64,000 nucleotides of DNA from Streptomyces tendae (GCF_014650435.1 NZ_BMUY01000002.1:186001-250000), one strand, 5' to 3'; counted from the stretch's first letter, positions 33,358-43,162 are shown. A program made the numbers and translations. Notes: generated from the sequence alone by a model not told the origin.

Positions 33358-34884
33358 TCAACCGGTGATCTCGACCTTGCCGTTGCGCTGGTCGGGACCG
33401 GGCTGCGGCTCCTCGGCGCCCTTCGCCGTGAGGTTCTTCAGCAGGGCGGCCAGGTCGACGCCCGTGGTGGAGCCGAGCAGTTCCATGCCCTGGGCCACGT
33501 TGTCGGCGACCGTGCGGGACAGGCGGCTCGCGCCGTCCGTGGAGATGACGGTCATCTTGTCCACGGCCGACAGCGGCTCGGACGCCTTGGCGACCACCTG
33601 CGGCAGCGCCTCGACCAGCATCTGGATCACGGCCGCGTCGCCGTACCGCTCGAAGGCGTCGGCCTTCTTCTCCATCGCCTCGGCCTCGGCCGCGCCCTTG
33701 GCGCCGATCGCGGCGGCCTCCGCATCACCCTCCAGCCGTACGGCCTCGGCGATGGCCGCACGCCGGGAACGCTCGGCCTCACCCTGCTTGAGGCCCTCGA
33801 TGGCCTCCGCCTCGGCCAGCGCGCTGCGCCGCTGCTTCTCGCCCTCACCGGTGAGCCGGGCCCGCTCGGCCTCGGCCTGGGCGCCCGCGATCTCGGCGGC
33901 GCGCTCGGCCTCTGCCTGCTTCACCCGCGCCACCCGGCGGCCCTCGGCCTCCTGTTCGGCCTCGTACCGCTTGGCGTCGGCGGGCTTACGGACCTCGGTG
34001 TCGAGCTGGCGGTCCTTCAGCGCGGCCTGCCGCTCGGCGACCTTCTCCTGCTCGGCGAGGATGTCCTGCTGGCGGGCGGCCTCGGCAAGCGGCCCCGCGG
34101 CGTTGGCGCGGGCCGCGGCCTGGTCGGTCTCGGCCTTGATCTCGGCCTGCTTCAGGTAGAGGGTCCGCTGCGCGACGGCGATCTCCTCCTCCGCCTTCAG
34201 CCGCGCCTGCTCGGCCGCCCGCCGGGCCACCGCCTCGGCGATGTCGGCCTCCTGCTTGGCCCGCGCCGCCTCGGGTCGGCCGAGGTCCTCCAGGTAGGAG
34301 CCCTCGGTGGTGATGTCCTGGATCTGGAAGGCGTCGAGCACCAGGCCCTGCCCGGACAGGCTCGCCTCCGCCTCCTCGGCGACCTGGCCGGCGAACGCGG
34401 CACGGTCCCGGATGACGTCCTCGACGGACATCCGGCCGACGATCGCGCGCAGCGCGCCGGACAGCACCTCCTGGGTGAAGCCGACGATGCCGTCCTGCTG
34501 CATCAGGAACCGCTGCGCGGCGGCGCGGATCGCGTCCTCGGTGCCGCCGACCTTGACGATGGCGACGCCCTCGAGGTTGGCCTTCACCCCGCGCAGCGTC
34601 ACCGCGCCGCGCACGGCGACCGGGATGTGCCGCGAGGAGAGGTCGAGGGTGAACCGCTGCTGCACGAAGGGGACGACGAACACGCCGCCGCCGACCACGA
34701 CCTTCTGACCGCTGTTGTCGGTGAAGACGCGGCCCGTCTCCGGATCGGTGGACTTCTTGCCGCGCCGTCCCGTGACGATGAACGCCTCGCTCGGGCCGGC
34801 CACCTTGTACCGGCTGACCACCACCAGCGCGAGCAGCACCAGGAGTACGACGACCCCCAGCACCGCGATGACTACAGGACTCAT
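33358..34884 (-). CDS. Flotillin/SPFH membrane-domain protein
   Basis: A 508-residue flotillin. One N-terminal helix (residues 4-23) is followed by the SPFH domain (about residues 30-210, including VVPFVQQRFTLDLSSR and FQIQDITTEGSYLEDLGRP) and a long Ala/Glu-rich coiled coil (about 215-420). Bacterial flotillins organise membrane microdomains together with NfeD proteins. An NfeD-like gene lies 135 bases upstream on the same strand, supporting a pair. Confidence 0.93.
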   Translation of the reverse strand: MSPVVIAVLGVVVLLVLLALVVVSRYKVAGPSEAFIVTGRRGKKSTDPETGRVFTDNSGQKVVVGGGVFVVPFVQQRFTLDLSSRHIPVAVRGAVTLRGVKANLEGVAIVKVGGTEDAIRAAAQRFLMQQDGIVGFTQEVLSGALRAIVGRMSVEDVIRDRAAFAGQVAEEAEASLSGQGLVLDAFQIQDITTEGSYLEDLGRPEAARAKQEADIAEAVARRAAEQARLKAEEEIAVAQRTLYLKQAEIKAETDQAAARANAAGPLAEAARQQDILAEQEKVAERQAALKDRQLDTEVRKPADAKRYEAEQEAEGRRVARVKQAEAERAAEIAGAQAEAERARLTGEGEKQRRSALAEAEAIEGLKQGEAERSRRAAIAEAVRLEGDAEAAAIGAKGAAEAEAMEKKADAFERYGDAAVIQMLVEALPQVVAKASEPLSAVDKMTVISTDGASRLSRTVADNVAQGMELLGSTTGVDLAALLKNLTAKGAEEPQPGPDQRNGKVEITG

Positions 34885-34916
34885 GGCAACGCCCCCGAAT
34901 CACAGAGAGGTACGGA

Positions 34917-34985
34917 CGAACAGGAACAAGAACAAGAGCAAGAACGACAACGAGAGCAGGAGCAGGCGTAGGGGCAGAGGCAGGA
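34917..34985. repeat. Purine-rich simple repeat between NfeD-like and flotillin genes
   Basis: A GA(A/G)CA-type run on the plus strand (GAACAGGAACAAGAACAAGA and onwards) fills about half of the 135-base gap between the NfeD-like gene stop and the flotillin start. It would form a pyrimidine-rich leader in the message. No role is known. Confidence 0.75.
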
Positions 34986-35019
34986 GCGGGGGGGGAAGCA
35001 GGCGTCCGGCGGGGGACGG

Positions 35020-35529
35020 TCAGCGGTCCACCGGGCGGACCACGACCGACGTTCCCGTCGGCACCGCCTCGACCCACACCTCGGCGCCCCGCGCCACCGG
35101 CACCGCGCTGCGCGCCGCGCACTTCAGCGGCTGGCCGGCCAGCCGGAGCAGGACCTCGCCGTAGCCGTCCGCCGGGATGGCGGTCACGACCTTGCCGGAT
35201 GTGCCGAGGAGGTCGTCGGTACGGGGCGTGACGGCCGTCTGGTCGCGCATCAGGGCGCGGCTGAAGCGGTACGTCAGCCAGCCGGCCCCCACTCCGGCGA
35301 CCGCGCCGACCCCGGCGGCGCCCGCCGGGCCGGTCCCGCCGGTGCCGAGGGCGATGGCGCCGGCGAAGCCGGTCATCGCCGTGAACCCGGCGACGACCGG
35401 CAGCGACAGCCACCCCTCCAGGAGGCCGTCCAGCGCTCCCCCGAACGCGCCTTCCAGCACTCCGTCGAAGACCAGCGACAGGGCGAGCAGCACGACCCCC
35501 GTGATACCCAGCCCGAGAAACCAGGCCAT
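35020..35529 (-). CDS. NfeD-like membrane protein
   Basis: A 169-residue protein with three hydrophobic helices (about residues 3-20, 42-63 and 66-90) and a C-terminal OB-like NfeD domain (about residues 105-167, DLLGTSGKVVTAIPADGYG...). NfeD-flotillin pairs are widespread. ATG at 35529 is the natural family start. Probably co-transcribed with the flotillin gene. Confidence 0.88.
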   Translation of the reverse strand: MAWFLGLGITGVVLLALSLVFDGVLEGAFGGALDGLLEGWLSLPVVAGFTAMTGFAGAIALGTGGTGPAGAAGVGAVAGVGAGWLTYRFSRALMRDQTAVTPRTDDLLGTSGKVVTAIPADGYGEVLLRLAGQPLKCAARSAVPVARGAEVWVEAVPTGTSVVVRPVDR

Positions 35530-35702
35530 GCGTGCCGTCCCCCTCCCGCCCGTCGCTGAGCTTCGGTGAAATGAATGTTCACACGTGGCACGTCCGCAGG
35601 TCATTGCCGTGTTCCGGCAATCTTTACGCGTCTTTGATGCCGCCCTCGGCCGGCACCGGCGCTCCGGGAACCGCGGGCGGTGCCTGTACTGTCCTTCTCT
35701 TG

Positions 35703-37643
35703 ATGGGGACTCATACGGGGAGCGTTCCGAACCAGGTTCCGCCGGGCGACGGGTACGCGCACATGGTGGTGTGCGGGGACGACGGGCTGGCCCACCGGCT
35801 GGCCGCCGAACTGCGCGGCGTCTACCGCGAACAGGTCACACTCGTCGTCCCGCCCTCCGGCCGCCGGGTGCGCCAGCCGGTGGTCGGCCGGGCCCGCGCC
35901 GCCTCCGCGGCCCTGCGGGACATGGTCAACGCGGCGGTCAACCGGACGGGCAACAGCGACGCCACGGGCGGCACGGGCCGCGAACTGGAGGCCACCGAGC
36001 CGACCGAGGACGTGCTCGCGGACGCCGGTGTCGAGCGGGCCACCGCGCTGGCGCTGGTGTACGACGACGACGAGACCAACATCCGGGCCGCCCTGACCGC
36101 GCGACGGCTCAACCCGCGTCTGCAGCTGGTCCTGCGCCTGTACAACCGGCGTCTGGGCCAGCACATCGAGGAACTCCTCGACCAGAGCGCCGCGTTGGCC
36201 TCCGGCGGCGGCCCCGGCTCCGGATCCGGGTCCACGACCGTGCTGTCGGACGCCGACACGGCCGCGCCCGCGCTGGCGGCCACCGCTCTCGTCGGCACCA
36301 GCAAGGTCGTCGAGACGGACGGCCTGCTGCTGCGCGCCGTGGAACGCAATCCGCCGCGGCCCGGCGAGGTGGCCGACCCGGGGCTGTGCACGCTCGCGCT
36401 GCTGTCGGCGACGAGCAACGACCCGGCCGGCGCGGACGGTTCGGAGGACAGTGGCGAGAACGGTCCGCAACTGCTGCCCGACGCGGCGGCGGTGGAAGCG
36501 GCCACCGGACGCGGGACCGTGGCCCTGGAGCAGGTGTCGTACTCCGGGCCGCCGCTGCCCGCCGGGCGGGCCGGCGTGCCGGCCTTCGGGGAGCTGTTCT
36601 CACGGCGGCTGCGGTGGTCGCTGGCCGGTCTGGCGGCGTGCGTGGTCGCTCTCGCCGTGGCGCTGATGGTGGTCACCGGCGACCATCCGCTGCACGCCAC
36701 CTACGTGACGCTGCTCGACCTGTTCTCCATCAACGAGCCCGCGCACAACGCCGACATCGGGCGGCAGATCCTCCAGCTGCTGTCCGGCTTCGTCGGCCTG
36801 CTGCTGCTGCCCGTCCTGCTGGCGGCCGTACTGGAGGCGCTCGGAACCTTCCGCAGCGCCTCGACCCTGCGCAAGCCGCCGCGCGGACTCGGCGGGCACG
36901 TCGTCCTGCTGGGTCTCGGCAAGATCGGCACGCGCGTCCTGACCCGGCTGCGGGAGATGGACATCCCCGTGGTGTGCGTCGAGGCCGATCCCGAGGCGCG
37001 CGGCATGGCGACGGCGCGACGGCTGCGGGTACCGGTGGTGCTCGGGGACGTCACGCAGGAGGGCGTGCTGGAGGCCGCCAAGATCCACCGCGCGCATTCG
37101 CTGCTGGCTCTGACCAGCGTGGACACCACCAACCTGGAGGCGGTGCTGTACGCCCGCTCCGTACGGTCGCGGCTGCGGGTGGTACTGCGCCTGTACGACG
37201 ACGACTTCGCGACCGCCGTGTACCGCACCCTGCGTGCCGCGCACCCGCGCGCGCTCACCCGGAGCCGGAGCGTGACGCACCTGGCGGCGCCGTCCTTCGC
37301 CGGGGCGATGATGGGCCGCCAGATCCTCGGGGCGATCCCCGTGGAGCGGCGGGTGCTGCTGTTCGCGGCGGTGGAGGTGGCGGGGCATCCGCAGCTGGAG
37401 GGGAAGACGGTCGGGGAGGCTTTCCGGGCGGGGGCGTGGCGGGTGCTGGCGCTCGAGGTGTCCGACGGTGAGCGGGCGGCGGGTGCCGACTCACCGTCGG
37501 AGGGGGCGCGGGAGTCGCGGTTGGTGTGGGAGCTGCCCGATACGTATGTCCTGCGGGGCTCGGACCGGGTGGTGCTGGCGGCGACTCGGCGGGGGTTGGC
37601 GGAGTTGCTGGGGCGGCGGGCGCGGCAACAGTCCCCTGGGTAG
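35703..37643 (+). CDS. Two-RCK ion-channel-like protein (CASTOR/POLLUX-type)
   Basis: A 646-residue protein with two NAD-binding RCK/TrkA_N-like domains around a membrane part. The first half (about residues 18-160) starts HMVVCGDDGLAHRLAAELRG and keeps a split Rossmann fold; two hydrophobic helices (about 302-325 and 353-380) flank a short pore-like segment; the second RCK has VVLLGLGKIGTRVL (about 400) and a TrkA_C-like end. Such bacterial proteins are annotated as CASTOR/POLLUX-related ion channels. The ATG at 35703 has no ribosome site and may be leaderless. Confidence 0.82.
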   Translation: MGTHTGSVPNQVPPGDGYAHMVVCGDDGLAHRLAAELRGVYREQVTLVVPPSGRRVRQPVVGRARAASAALRDMVNAAVNRTGNSDATGGTGRELEATEPTEDVLADAGVERATALALVYDDDETNIRAALTARRLNPRLQLVLRLYNRRLGQHIEELLDQSAALASGGGPGSGSGSTTVLSDADTAAPALAATALVGTSKVVETDGLLLRAVERNPPRPGEVADPGLCTLALLSATSNDPAGADGSEDSGENGPQLLPDAAAVEAATGRGTVALEQVSYSGPPLPAGRAGVPAFGELFSRRLRWSLAGLAACVVALAVALMVVTGDHPLHATYVTLLDLFSINEPAHNADIGRQILQLLSGFVGLLLLPVLLAAVLEALGTFRSASTLRKPPRGLGGHVVLLGLGKIGTRVLTRLREMDIPVVCVEADPEARGMATARRLRVPVVLGDVTQEGVLEAAKIHRAHSLLALTSVDTTNLEAVLYARSVRSRLRVVLRLYDDDFATAVYRTLRAAHPRALTRSRSVTHLAAPSFAGAMMGRQILGAIPVERRVLLFAAVEVAGHPQLEGKTVGEAFRAGAWRVLALEVSDGERAAGADSPSEGARESRLVWELPDTYVLRGSDRVVLAATRRGLAELLGRRARQQSPG

Positions 37644-37749
37644 CAGGTGACCGTTGCAGTGCCTGGGGGTGGGTGGGGAGCACTCGCCCGCGTTGGCGGG
37701 GTGCCGCCTGCGCCCACCCGTGCCGCCCCAGCGGCACGACTGCCCGCCG

Positions 37750-39648
37750 TCAGGCGCTCTTCGGCAAGTGCCTCTCCGCGAAGTCCAGTTCCAGGCGGAC
37801 CTGCTTGATGCGTTCGTCGACGACCAGGGAGCCGTGGCCCGCGTCGTAGCGGTAGACCTCGTGGACGGCGCCCCTGGCCTCCAGGCGCTTGACGTAGTTC
37901 TCGACCTGGCGGATCGGGCAGCGCGGGTCGTTGACGCCCGCCGAGATGTACACCGGGGCCTTGACCTCGTCGACGTAGGTCAGCGGGGAGGACGCCTCGA
38001 AGCGCTCGGGGACCTCCTCGGGGGTGCCGCCCAGCAGGGTGCGGTCGAGGGCCTTCAGCCCCTCCATCTCGTCGTGGTACGCGGTGACGTAGTCGGCGAC
38101 CGGCACGGCCGCGATGCCCAGCGTCCACGCCTCGGGCTGGGTGCCGACGCCGAGGAGGGTGAGGTAGCCGCCCCAGGAGCCGCCGGTGAGGATGAGGCGC
38201 TCGGGGTCGGCGAGGCCCGAGGTGACCGCCCATTCCCGCACCGCCGCGATGTCCTCCAGCTCGATGAGGCCCACCCGGTGCTTGAGGGCGTCGGTCCAGG
38301 CGCGGCCGTAACCGGTGGAGCCCCGGTAGTTGACGCGGACCACCGCGTAGCCGTGGTCGACCCAGGCGGCCGGGCCCGCGGCGAAGGCGTCGCTGTCGTG
38401 CCAGGTCGGGCCGCCGTGGATGTCGAAGACCGTCGGGAGCGGACCGGCCGCCCCGGCCGGCTTCTGGACCAGGGCGTGGATGCGGCCTCCCGGACCCTCC
38501 ACCCACACGTCCTCCACCGGGACCGAGCGGGGCGACTTCAGGCCGGGCGGGTCGAGGACGACGCGGCCGGTGGTGGAGCGGACGGCCGACGGCTCGGCGG
38601 CCGAGGACCACAGGTACTCCACGCTGCCGTCCGGGCGGGCCGTGGCCCCGGAGACGGTGCCGGCCGGGGTGTCGATCTCGGTCAGGCCGCGCTCGGCGAA
38701 GTCGTAGCGGAACAGCTCGCTGCGGGCCTCGAAGCCGTGCACGATCAACAGGGCGGAACCGTCCGGATACCACTCCGCGCTCACGTCGCCCGGCAGCTCC
38801 AGCGCGAGGTCGGTCTGCTCCCCGGTCGCCACGTCCCACACCAGGGGCTCCCAGCGGCCCCGGCGCTGGTGGCCGATGAGCAGTCGGGTGTCGCCGTCGA
38901 CCGGTGCGAAGCCCAGGACCTCCAGGCCCAGCTCCTTCTCGCCGCCCCGGGTGTCGTCCAGCTCGGCGACCGTGGTGCCGTCGGGGCGCAGGACGCGCAG
39001 CGCCGAGTGCATGGCGTCGCCGTGCTCGGTGTGCTCGATGGCGATCAGGGTCCCGTCGTGGGAGAGGTCGCCGACGCCCGCGGACTCGCGGTGCCGGTAG
39101 ATCTCCACCGGGGCGCCGCCGTCCCGGCGCGCGAGGTGGATGGTCGTACCGTCCTCGTCCGTCGAGCGGCCGATCACCGCCGTGCGGCCGTCCCGTCCGA
39201 CGGCGAGGCCCGCAGGGTAGGAGGGGTCGAGGCCCGGCACGGCCTCCTCGTCCGCACCGCCCGCGAAGGGCTGCCGGCGCCAGACGCCGAACTCGTCGCC
39301 GTCCTTGTCGTCGAACCACCAGATCCACTCGCCGTCGGGTGCGAGCACCCCGTCGGTCGTGCCGTTGGGCCGGTCGGTGACCTGGCGCTGCTCGCCGCTC
39401 GACCGGTCCCAGGCGTACAGCTCGTACGTCCCCGTCGCGTTCGACACGAACAGGGAGCGGTCCGGGGCGTCCTCGGCCCAGTCGGGCAGCGACACCCTCG
39501 GCGCCCGGAACCGCTTCTCCCAGTCCGGCACCTGCTCGTCCCGCGGCTGCCGCCCGTCCGCGGCCTCCGCGGCCCGCCCGTCCATGTCCATGTTCACGTC
39601 CACGGCCGCATCCATGTCCGGCGGAACGGACCCGTTGCTCTCAGTCAT
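37750..39648 (-). CDS. S9-family prolyl oligopeptidase-like peptidase
   Basis: A 632-residue peptidase with an N-terminal beta-propeller (about residues 60-385) and a C-terminal alpha/beta hydrolase domain. The oxyanion DIHGGPTW, nucleophile GGSWGGYLT, catalytic Asp in AGVNDPRC and His in DAGHGSL are all present. The N-terminal 40 residues are acidic and variable. It is probably a cytosolic acylaminoacyl- or dipeptidyl-peptidase; no signal peptide was seen. Convergent with the ion-channel-like gene. Confidence 0.92.
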   Translation of the reverse strand: MTESNGSVPPDMDAAVDVNMDMDGRAAEAADGRQPRDEQVPDWEKRFRAPRVSLPDWAEDAPDRSLFVSNATGTYELYAWDRSSGEQRQVTDRPNGTTDGVLAPDGEWIWWFDDKDGDEFGVWRRQPFAGGADEEAVPGLDPSYPAGLAVGRDGRTAVIGRSTDEDGTTIHLARRDGGAPVEIYRHRESAGVGDLSHDGTLIAIEHTEHGDAMHSALRVLRPDGTTVAELDDTRGGEKELGLEVLGFAPVDGDTRLLIGHQRRGRWEPLVWDVATGEQTDLALELPGDVSAEWYPDGSALLIVHGFEARSELFRYDFAERGLTEIDTPAGTVSGATARPDGSVEYLWSSAAEPSAVRSTTGRVVLDPPGLKSPRSVPVEDVWVEGPGGRIHALVQKPAGAAGPLPTVFDIHGGPTWHDSDAFAAGPAAWVDHGYAVVRVNYRGSTGYGRAWTDALKHRVGLIELEDIAAVREWAVTSGLADPERLILTGGSWGGYLTLLGVGTQPEAWTLGIAAVPVADYVTAYHDEMEGLKALDRTLLGGTPEEVPERFEASSPLTYVDEVKAPVYISAGVNDPRCPIRQVENYVKRLEARGAVHEVYRYDAGHGSLVVDERIKQVRLELDFAERHLPKSA

Positions 39649-39812
39649 GGCCCCATACTGCCCCGACCGGGCGACAACGCGCAGAAGAGATCCCCAGCCT
39701 GTGGACAACCTCCACCGTCCGTGCGCCGCTCCCCCGTCCTCCCCCGTCCTCCCCCTCGTTTTCCACAGCCCCGCGGCTGGGTCCTCGGGGCGCGCACCGT
39801 ACCGTGGAGGGC

Positions 39813-40694
39813 GTGTACCGGTTTCTGCTGACGCCCCGATGGTGGGGGATCAACGTCTTCGTCGTCCTGGCCATCCCCTTCTGCATCTTCATGGGTTCCT
39901 GGCAGCTCGGCCGGTTCGAGGACCGGGTGCAGGACCACGAGACCGCCTCCACACAGCACGAGTCGACCCGCCGGGAAGCGGCGCGCCCGCTGACCGAGCT
40001 GCTGCCCGTGGACAAGGCGACGGTCGGCGAGCAGACCACCGTGACCGGCCGGTACGACGATCAGCTCCTGGTCCCGGAGCGCAAGCTGGACGACCGGGAG
40101 GGCTTCTACGTCCTCACCCTCCTGCGCACCGACGGCGGCGAGGCGGTGCCGGTCGTGCGCGGCTGGCTGCCCGGCGAGCCCGACCCGGCGAAGGCCCCGG
40201 CCCCGCCCACCGGCGAGGTCACCGTCACCGGCGCGCTGCAGGCCGCCGAGTCCCCCGGCGCGAACGGCGTCAGCGGCCGATCCGGCTGGCCCGCCGGGCA
40301 GACCGGCGCGATCAGCGCGGCGACCCTGCTGAACCTGGTGCCGTACGACGTGTACGACGCGTGGGTCACGCTGAACGAGGGCGACTCCGGGATGCGGGCC
40401 GTGCCGGTCAGCGAGCCGCAGAACACGGGGCTCGACCTGAAGGCCTTCCAGAACCTCGGCTACACCGGCGAGTGGTTCGCCTTCGTCGGCTTCGTGGTCT
40501 TCATGTGGTTCCGCCTGCTGCGCCGCGAGGTCGAACTCGCCCGCGACGCCGAGCTGGGCCTGGTCACGCGGGACGACGAGAACGCGGGGGACGACGAGAA
40601 CGCGGGGGACGCGGAGAACGCCGAAGACGAGAAGAACGCGGGGGACGCCGGGGACGAGGAGAACAAGGGCGCGAGGGCCGGGCTCGTCTCCTGA
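39813..40694 (+). CDS. SURF1-family cytochrome oxidase assembly protein
   Basis: A 293-residue protein with the SURF1 layout: an N-terminal helix (about residues 10-30, WWGINVFVVLAIPF), an external domain including VPVVRGWLP, and a C-terminal helix (about 225-245, AFVGFVVFMWFRLL). SURF1 helps insert haem into aa3-type cytochrome oxidase. The GTG at 39813 gives the usual Streptomyces start VYRFLLTPRWW; a GTG at 39804 adds three residues. The C-terminal tail is a run of acidic DENAGD repeats encoded by short DNA repeats. Confidence 0.9.
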   Translation: MYRFLLTPRWWGINVFVVLAIPFCIFMGSWQLGRFEDRVQDHETASTQHESTRREAARPLTELLPVDKATVGEQTTVTGRYDDQLLVPERKLDDREGFYVLTLLRTDGGEAVPVVRGWLPGEPDPAKAPAPPTGEVTVTGALQAAESPGANGVSGRSGWPAGQTGAISAATLLNLVPYDVYDAWVTLNEGDSGMRAVPVSEPQNTGLDLKAFQNLGYTGEWFAFVGFVVFMWFRLLRREVELARDAELGLVTRDDENAGDDENAGDAENAEDEKNAGDAGDEENKGARAGLVS

Positions 40695-40716
40695 CCGCGG
40701 GACTGCCCGCCCTCGG

Positions 40717-42096
40717 CTACGCCCCCGCGCCGGAGTCCGCCAGCAGGCCCGTCCAGTACACCGTCCCCACGCACGCGTTGGACACCGTGGCCGTCGCCGA
40801 GCCGGAACCGCCCTGCGGGCTGTAGGTGACCGACACGCTTCCCTCGGCCGGACCGTCCTCGGTGATCAGCTGGGTCGTGGGCCCGGCCTCGCCGCCGCCT
40901 CCGCCGGCGGAGGCGCCGCCCGCGGCGGTCGTGTCCCCGGTGGGCGAGGGGTCGGGCGAGGGCCCGCCGGTGCTGCCCCCGTTGGTGCCGCCGGTGGTGG
41001 GACAGGTCTCGGAGGGCACCCAGGCGAACTGCACCTCGTACGCGGCGCCCGGCGCCAGCGTCAGCGAGGCGGCCTCCAGCGACGGGTCGGGCAGGCCGGC
41101 CGCGGCGTCACCGGCGGCGTGCCGTGCGGTGCCGATCCGTCCGGCGTCCGCCGCGCCCAGCGAGGTGGTGACCACGTTGCCGGGACCCGTGACGGTACAG
41201 CCGTCCGAGGAGACGTTGGTGACCCGGAAGGAGCCGTAGACCACGCCCGTGGAGTCGGGAGCCGCGCTGCTGGCGACGGCCGGGCCGAGCGACCCGGGCC
41301 CGCAGGCGGGGACGTCGGCGGGGCTGCTGGCGCTGGGCACGCCCGAGGGGGCCGAGCCCGTCGCGGCGCCGGACTCCTTGCCGCCGGGTGTCTCCTTGGG
41401 GTCGGCCTTGTCCTTGCCCTCGGCGGTGTCCCCGGAACCGGCGATGCCGCTCTGGCCGCCGGCCGGGTCCTTGCCCTGGGAGGCGCCGCCCTGGGCCTGT
41501 GAGGCGTTGCCCGCGACGGACGGGTCGGCACCGGGGCCGGTGGAGTTGGAGACGTGCACGAGGGCCGGGACCGCCGTGCCGAGGAAGAGGGCGGCGGCCG
41601 CGACGCCGACGACCGCCTGGCGCTTGCGGGCACGCCGGGCGGGCACCGCGCGCCGCAGGTGCTCCAGGGTGCCGTCGCTCGGCTCCAACTCGCCGACCGC
41701 CCGGTGCATCATCGCGCGCAGGACGGCCTCGTCGGAGGCGGGACCGTCGGCCGCCGGATCGTCGGGGCCCGGCGCGGCGGGGCCGTGGTTCACAGTTCCG
41801 TTCCCAGCGTGCGTGTGCTTCTGCTGCTCTCGCCCGGCCGGTCCGGCGGGCGCGTCATGCCCTTGGCGGGTGTCCGGGCGCGGCTCGTGCCCTTCCCGGG
41901 CCTCCGATCGCGCGGCGTGCCCTTCCCCGGCGTCCGGCGGCGGGCCCTGGCCCTCACGGGCCTCCGGGCGCGGATCGGGCCCTTCCCGATCGTGCCCTTC
42001 CCTGTCGTCCGGTCGCGCGCCCTGCCCCTCAAGGGCGTCCGGGCGCGAGCCCTGGCCCTCGTGGGCGTCCGGGCGCGTGTCGTTGCCGTCGCTCAT
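40717..42096 (-). CDS. Membrane protein paired with SigE-family sigma factor, possible anti-sigma
   Basis: A 459-residue protein. Residues about 8-85 are imperfect 10-residue repeats (RPDAHEGQG, RPDALEGQG and variants). One transmembrane helix near residues 160-180 precedes a Gly/Ser-rich linker and an external domain with paired Cys (CGPGSLGPAV, GCTVTG, ETCPTT, NACVGT). It overlaps the sigma factor gene by four bases (ATGA), so it is coupled to it and may modulate it, though no recognisable anti-sigma (ZAS) domain was seen. The repeat region varies in length by nature. Confidence 0.8.
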   Translation of the reverse strand: MSDGNDTRPDAHEGQGSRPDALEGQGARPDDREGHDREGPDPRPEAREGQGPPPDAGEGHAARSEAREGHEPRPDTRQGHDAPAGPAGREQQKHTHAGNGTVNHGPAAPGPDDPAADGPASDEAVLRAMMHRAVGELEPSDGTLEHLRRAVPARRARKRQAVVGVAAAALFLGTAVPALVHVSNSTGPGADPSVAGNASQAQGGASQGKDPAGGQSGIAGSGDTAEGKDKADPKETPGGKESGAATGSAPSGVPSASSPADVPACGPGSLGPAVASSAAPDSTGVVYGSFRVTNVSSDGCTVTGPGNVVTTSLGAADAGRIGTARHAAGDAAAGLPDPSLEAASLTLAPGAAYEVQFAWVPSETCPTTGGTNGGSTGGPSPDPSPTGDTTAAGGASAGGGGGEAGPTTQLITEDGPAEGSVSVTYSPQGGSGSATATVSNACVGTVYWTGLLADSGAGA

Positions 42097-42776
42097 GCCG
42101 GGGCCTCCATGGCCACCCTGAGCGCCGCGATCCCGCGCGACCCGTACGCCTTGACCGAGCCCAGCGATATGCCGAGCGTCTCGGCGACCTGGGCCTCCGT
42201 CATGTCGGCGAAGTAGCGCAGGACCAGCACCTCGCGCTGCCGGCGCTGGAGTCCCTTCATCGCCTTGATCAGGGAGTCCCGCTCCAACTGGTCGTAGGCC
42301 CCCTCCTCCGCGCTCGCCATGTCCGGCATGGGCTTGGAGAGGAGCTTGAGGCCGAGGATGCGGCGGCGCAGCGCCGAACGCGAGAGATTGACGACCGTCT
42401 GACGCAGGTACGCCAGGGTCTTCTCCGGGTCACGGACGCGTTTGCGGGCCGAGTGCACCCGGATGAACGCCTCCTGGACCACGTCCTCGCAGGAGGCCGT
42501 GTCGTCGAGGAGGAGGGCGGCGAGGCCGAGCAGCGAGCGGTAGTGCACCCGGTAGGTCTCGGTGAGGTGGTCGACGGTGGTACCCGCCGCCACGTCCTCT
42601 TCCGCGCCGTCGCGCTGGTTCGATATGCGGGCCGGCCGCGCTGCGGGCATGGGCGCGATCACCGGCATGCCACCGGCCGCGCCGGCCACACGGGGACGGA
42701 CGGACCGGGCGGGCGGGACGGGCGGGCGCAGTGCCGCACCGCGTGCCCCTGCGGTGAATTCGAGAACCTCTGCCAC
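42093..42776 (-). CDS. SigE70-subfamily (SigE-type) RNA polymerase sigma factor
   Basis: A 227-residue ECF-type sigma factor with region 2 (about residues 75-140: YRSLLGLAALLLDDTASCED, QEAFIRV) and region 4 (about 165-220: LQRRQREVLVLRYFADMTEA, ETLGISLGSVKAYGSRG). The start is uncertain: GTG at 42776 gives the Streptomyces-like VAEVLEFTAGARG; a GTG/ATG further upstream is possible. It directs transcription of an unknown regulon, together with the overlapping membrane gene. Confidence 0.88.
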   Translation of the reverse strand: MAEVLEFTAGARGAALRPPVPPARSVRPRVAGAAGGMPVIAPMPAARPARISNQRDGAEEDVAAGTTVDHLTETYRVHYRSLLGLAALLLDDTASCEDVVQEAFIRVHSARKRVRDPEKTLAYLRQTVVNLSRSALRRRILGLKLLSKPMPDMASAEEGAYDQLERDSLIKAMKGLQRRQREVLVLRYFADMTEAQVAETLGISLGSVKAYGSRGIAALRVAMEAPA

Positions 42777-43162
42777 GCCAGTTGGACACGTCCGACCCCG
42801 TGAGGGTTGTACGTGCCGGGCGTCACGTTCCCGAGTCCGTCGGACAGCCGTCTGGGCGGCCACCCGGCTGACGGTGCGTCATAGGCCCTCATCGTCCGCT
42901 CTTCCCCTGCGTCCCATGTGAACGGACGTCCCCACGCCCGCACTCGGCGTCCCCACGCCGACCCGCGCCCCGCGCCCCGAATGGGTGACCGCAAAGACGC
43001 TCCCCGCCGCTCGCGCGGTTGCGGAGGGCGGGGAAGGAAATCTTCCGACGGCACGGGTGTCCGGTACAAGTAGTCCGGACCAACTTCCGGATCACATCTC
43101 GTCCATGGATTCTACAAACGAAACCCACAGCGTCCGGGGGCTTTTGCCTAGCTGATCCCGGT
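42777..43162. promoter_or_regulatory. Gap between asd and the SigE-family sigma gene
   Basis: A 386-base non-coding stretch. A hairpin with stem TCCCCGCC (43001-43008)/GGCGGGGA (43027-43034) could end the ask-asd message. The remaining right-hand part up to the sigma start must carry its promoter. No other feature recognised. Confidence 0.5.

Noticed and set aside
37644..37749. G-run (GGGGGTGGGTGGGG) as a G-quadruplex element
   Set aside because: Only three separated G-runs are present in a short space; in a 72% G+C-type sequence this is not remarkable.
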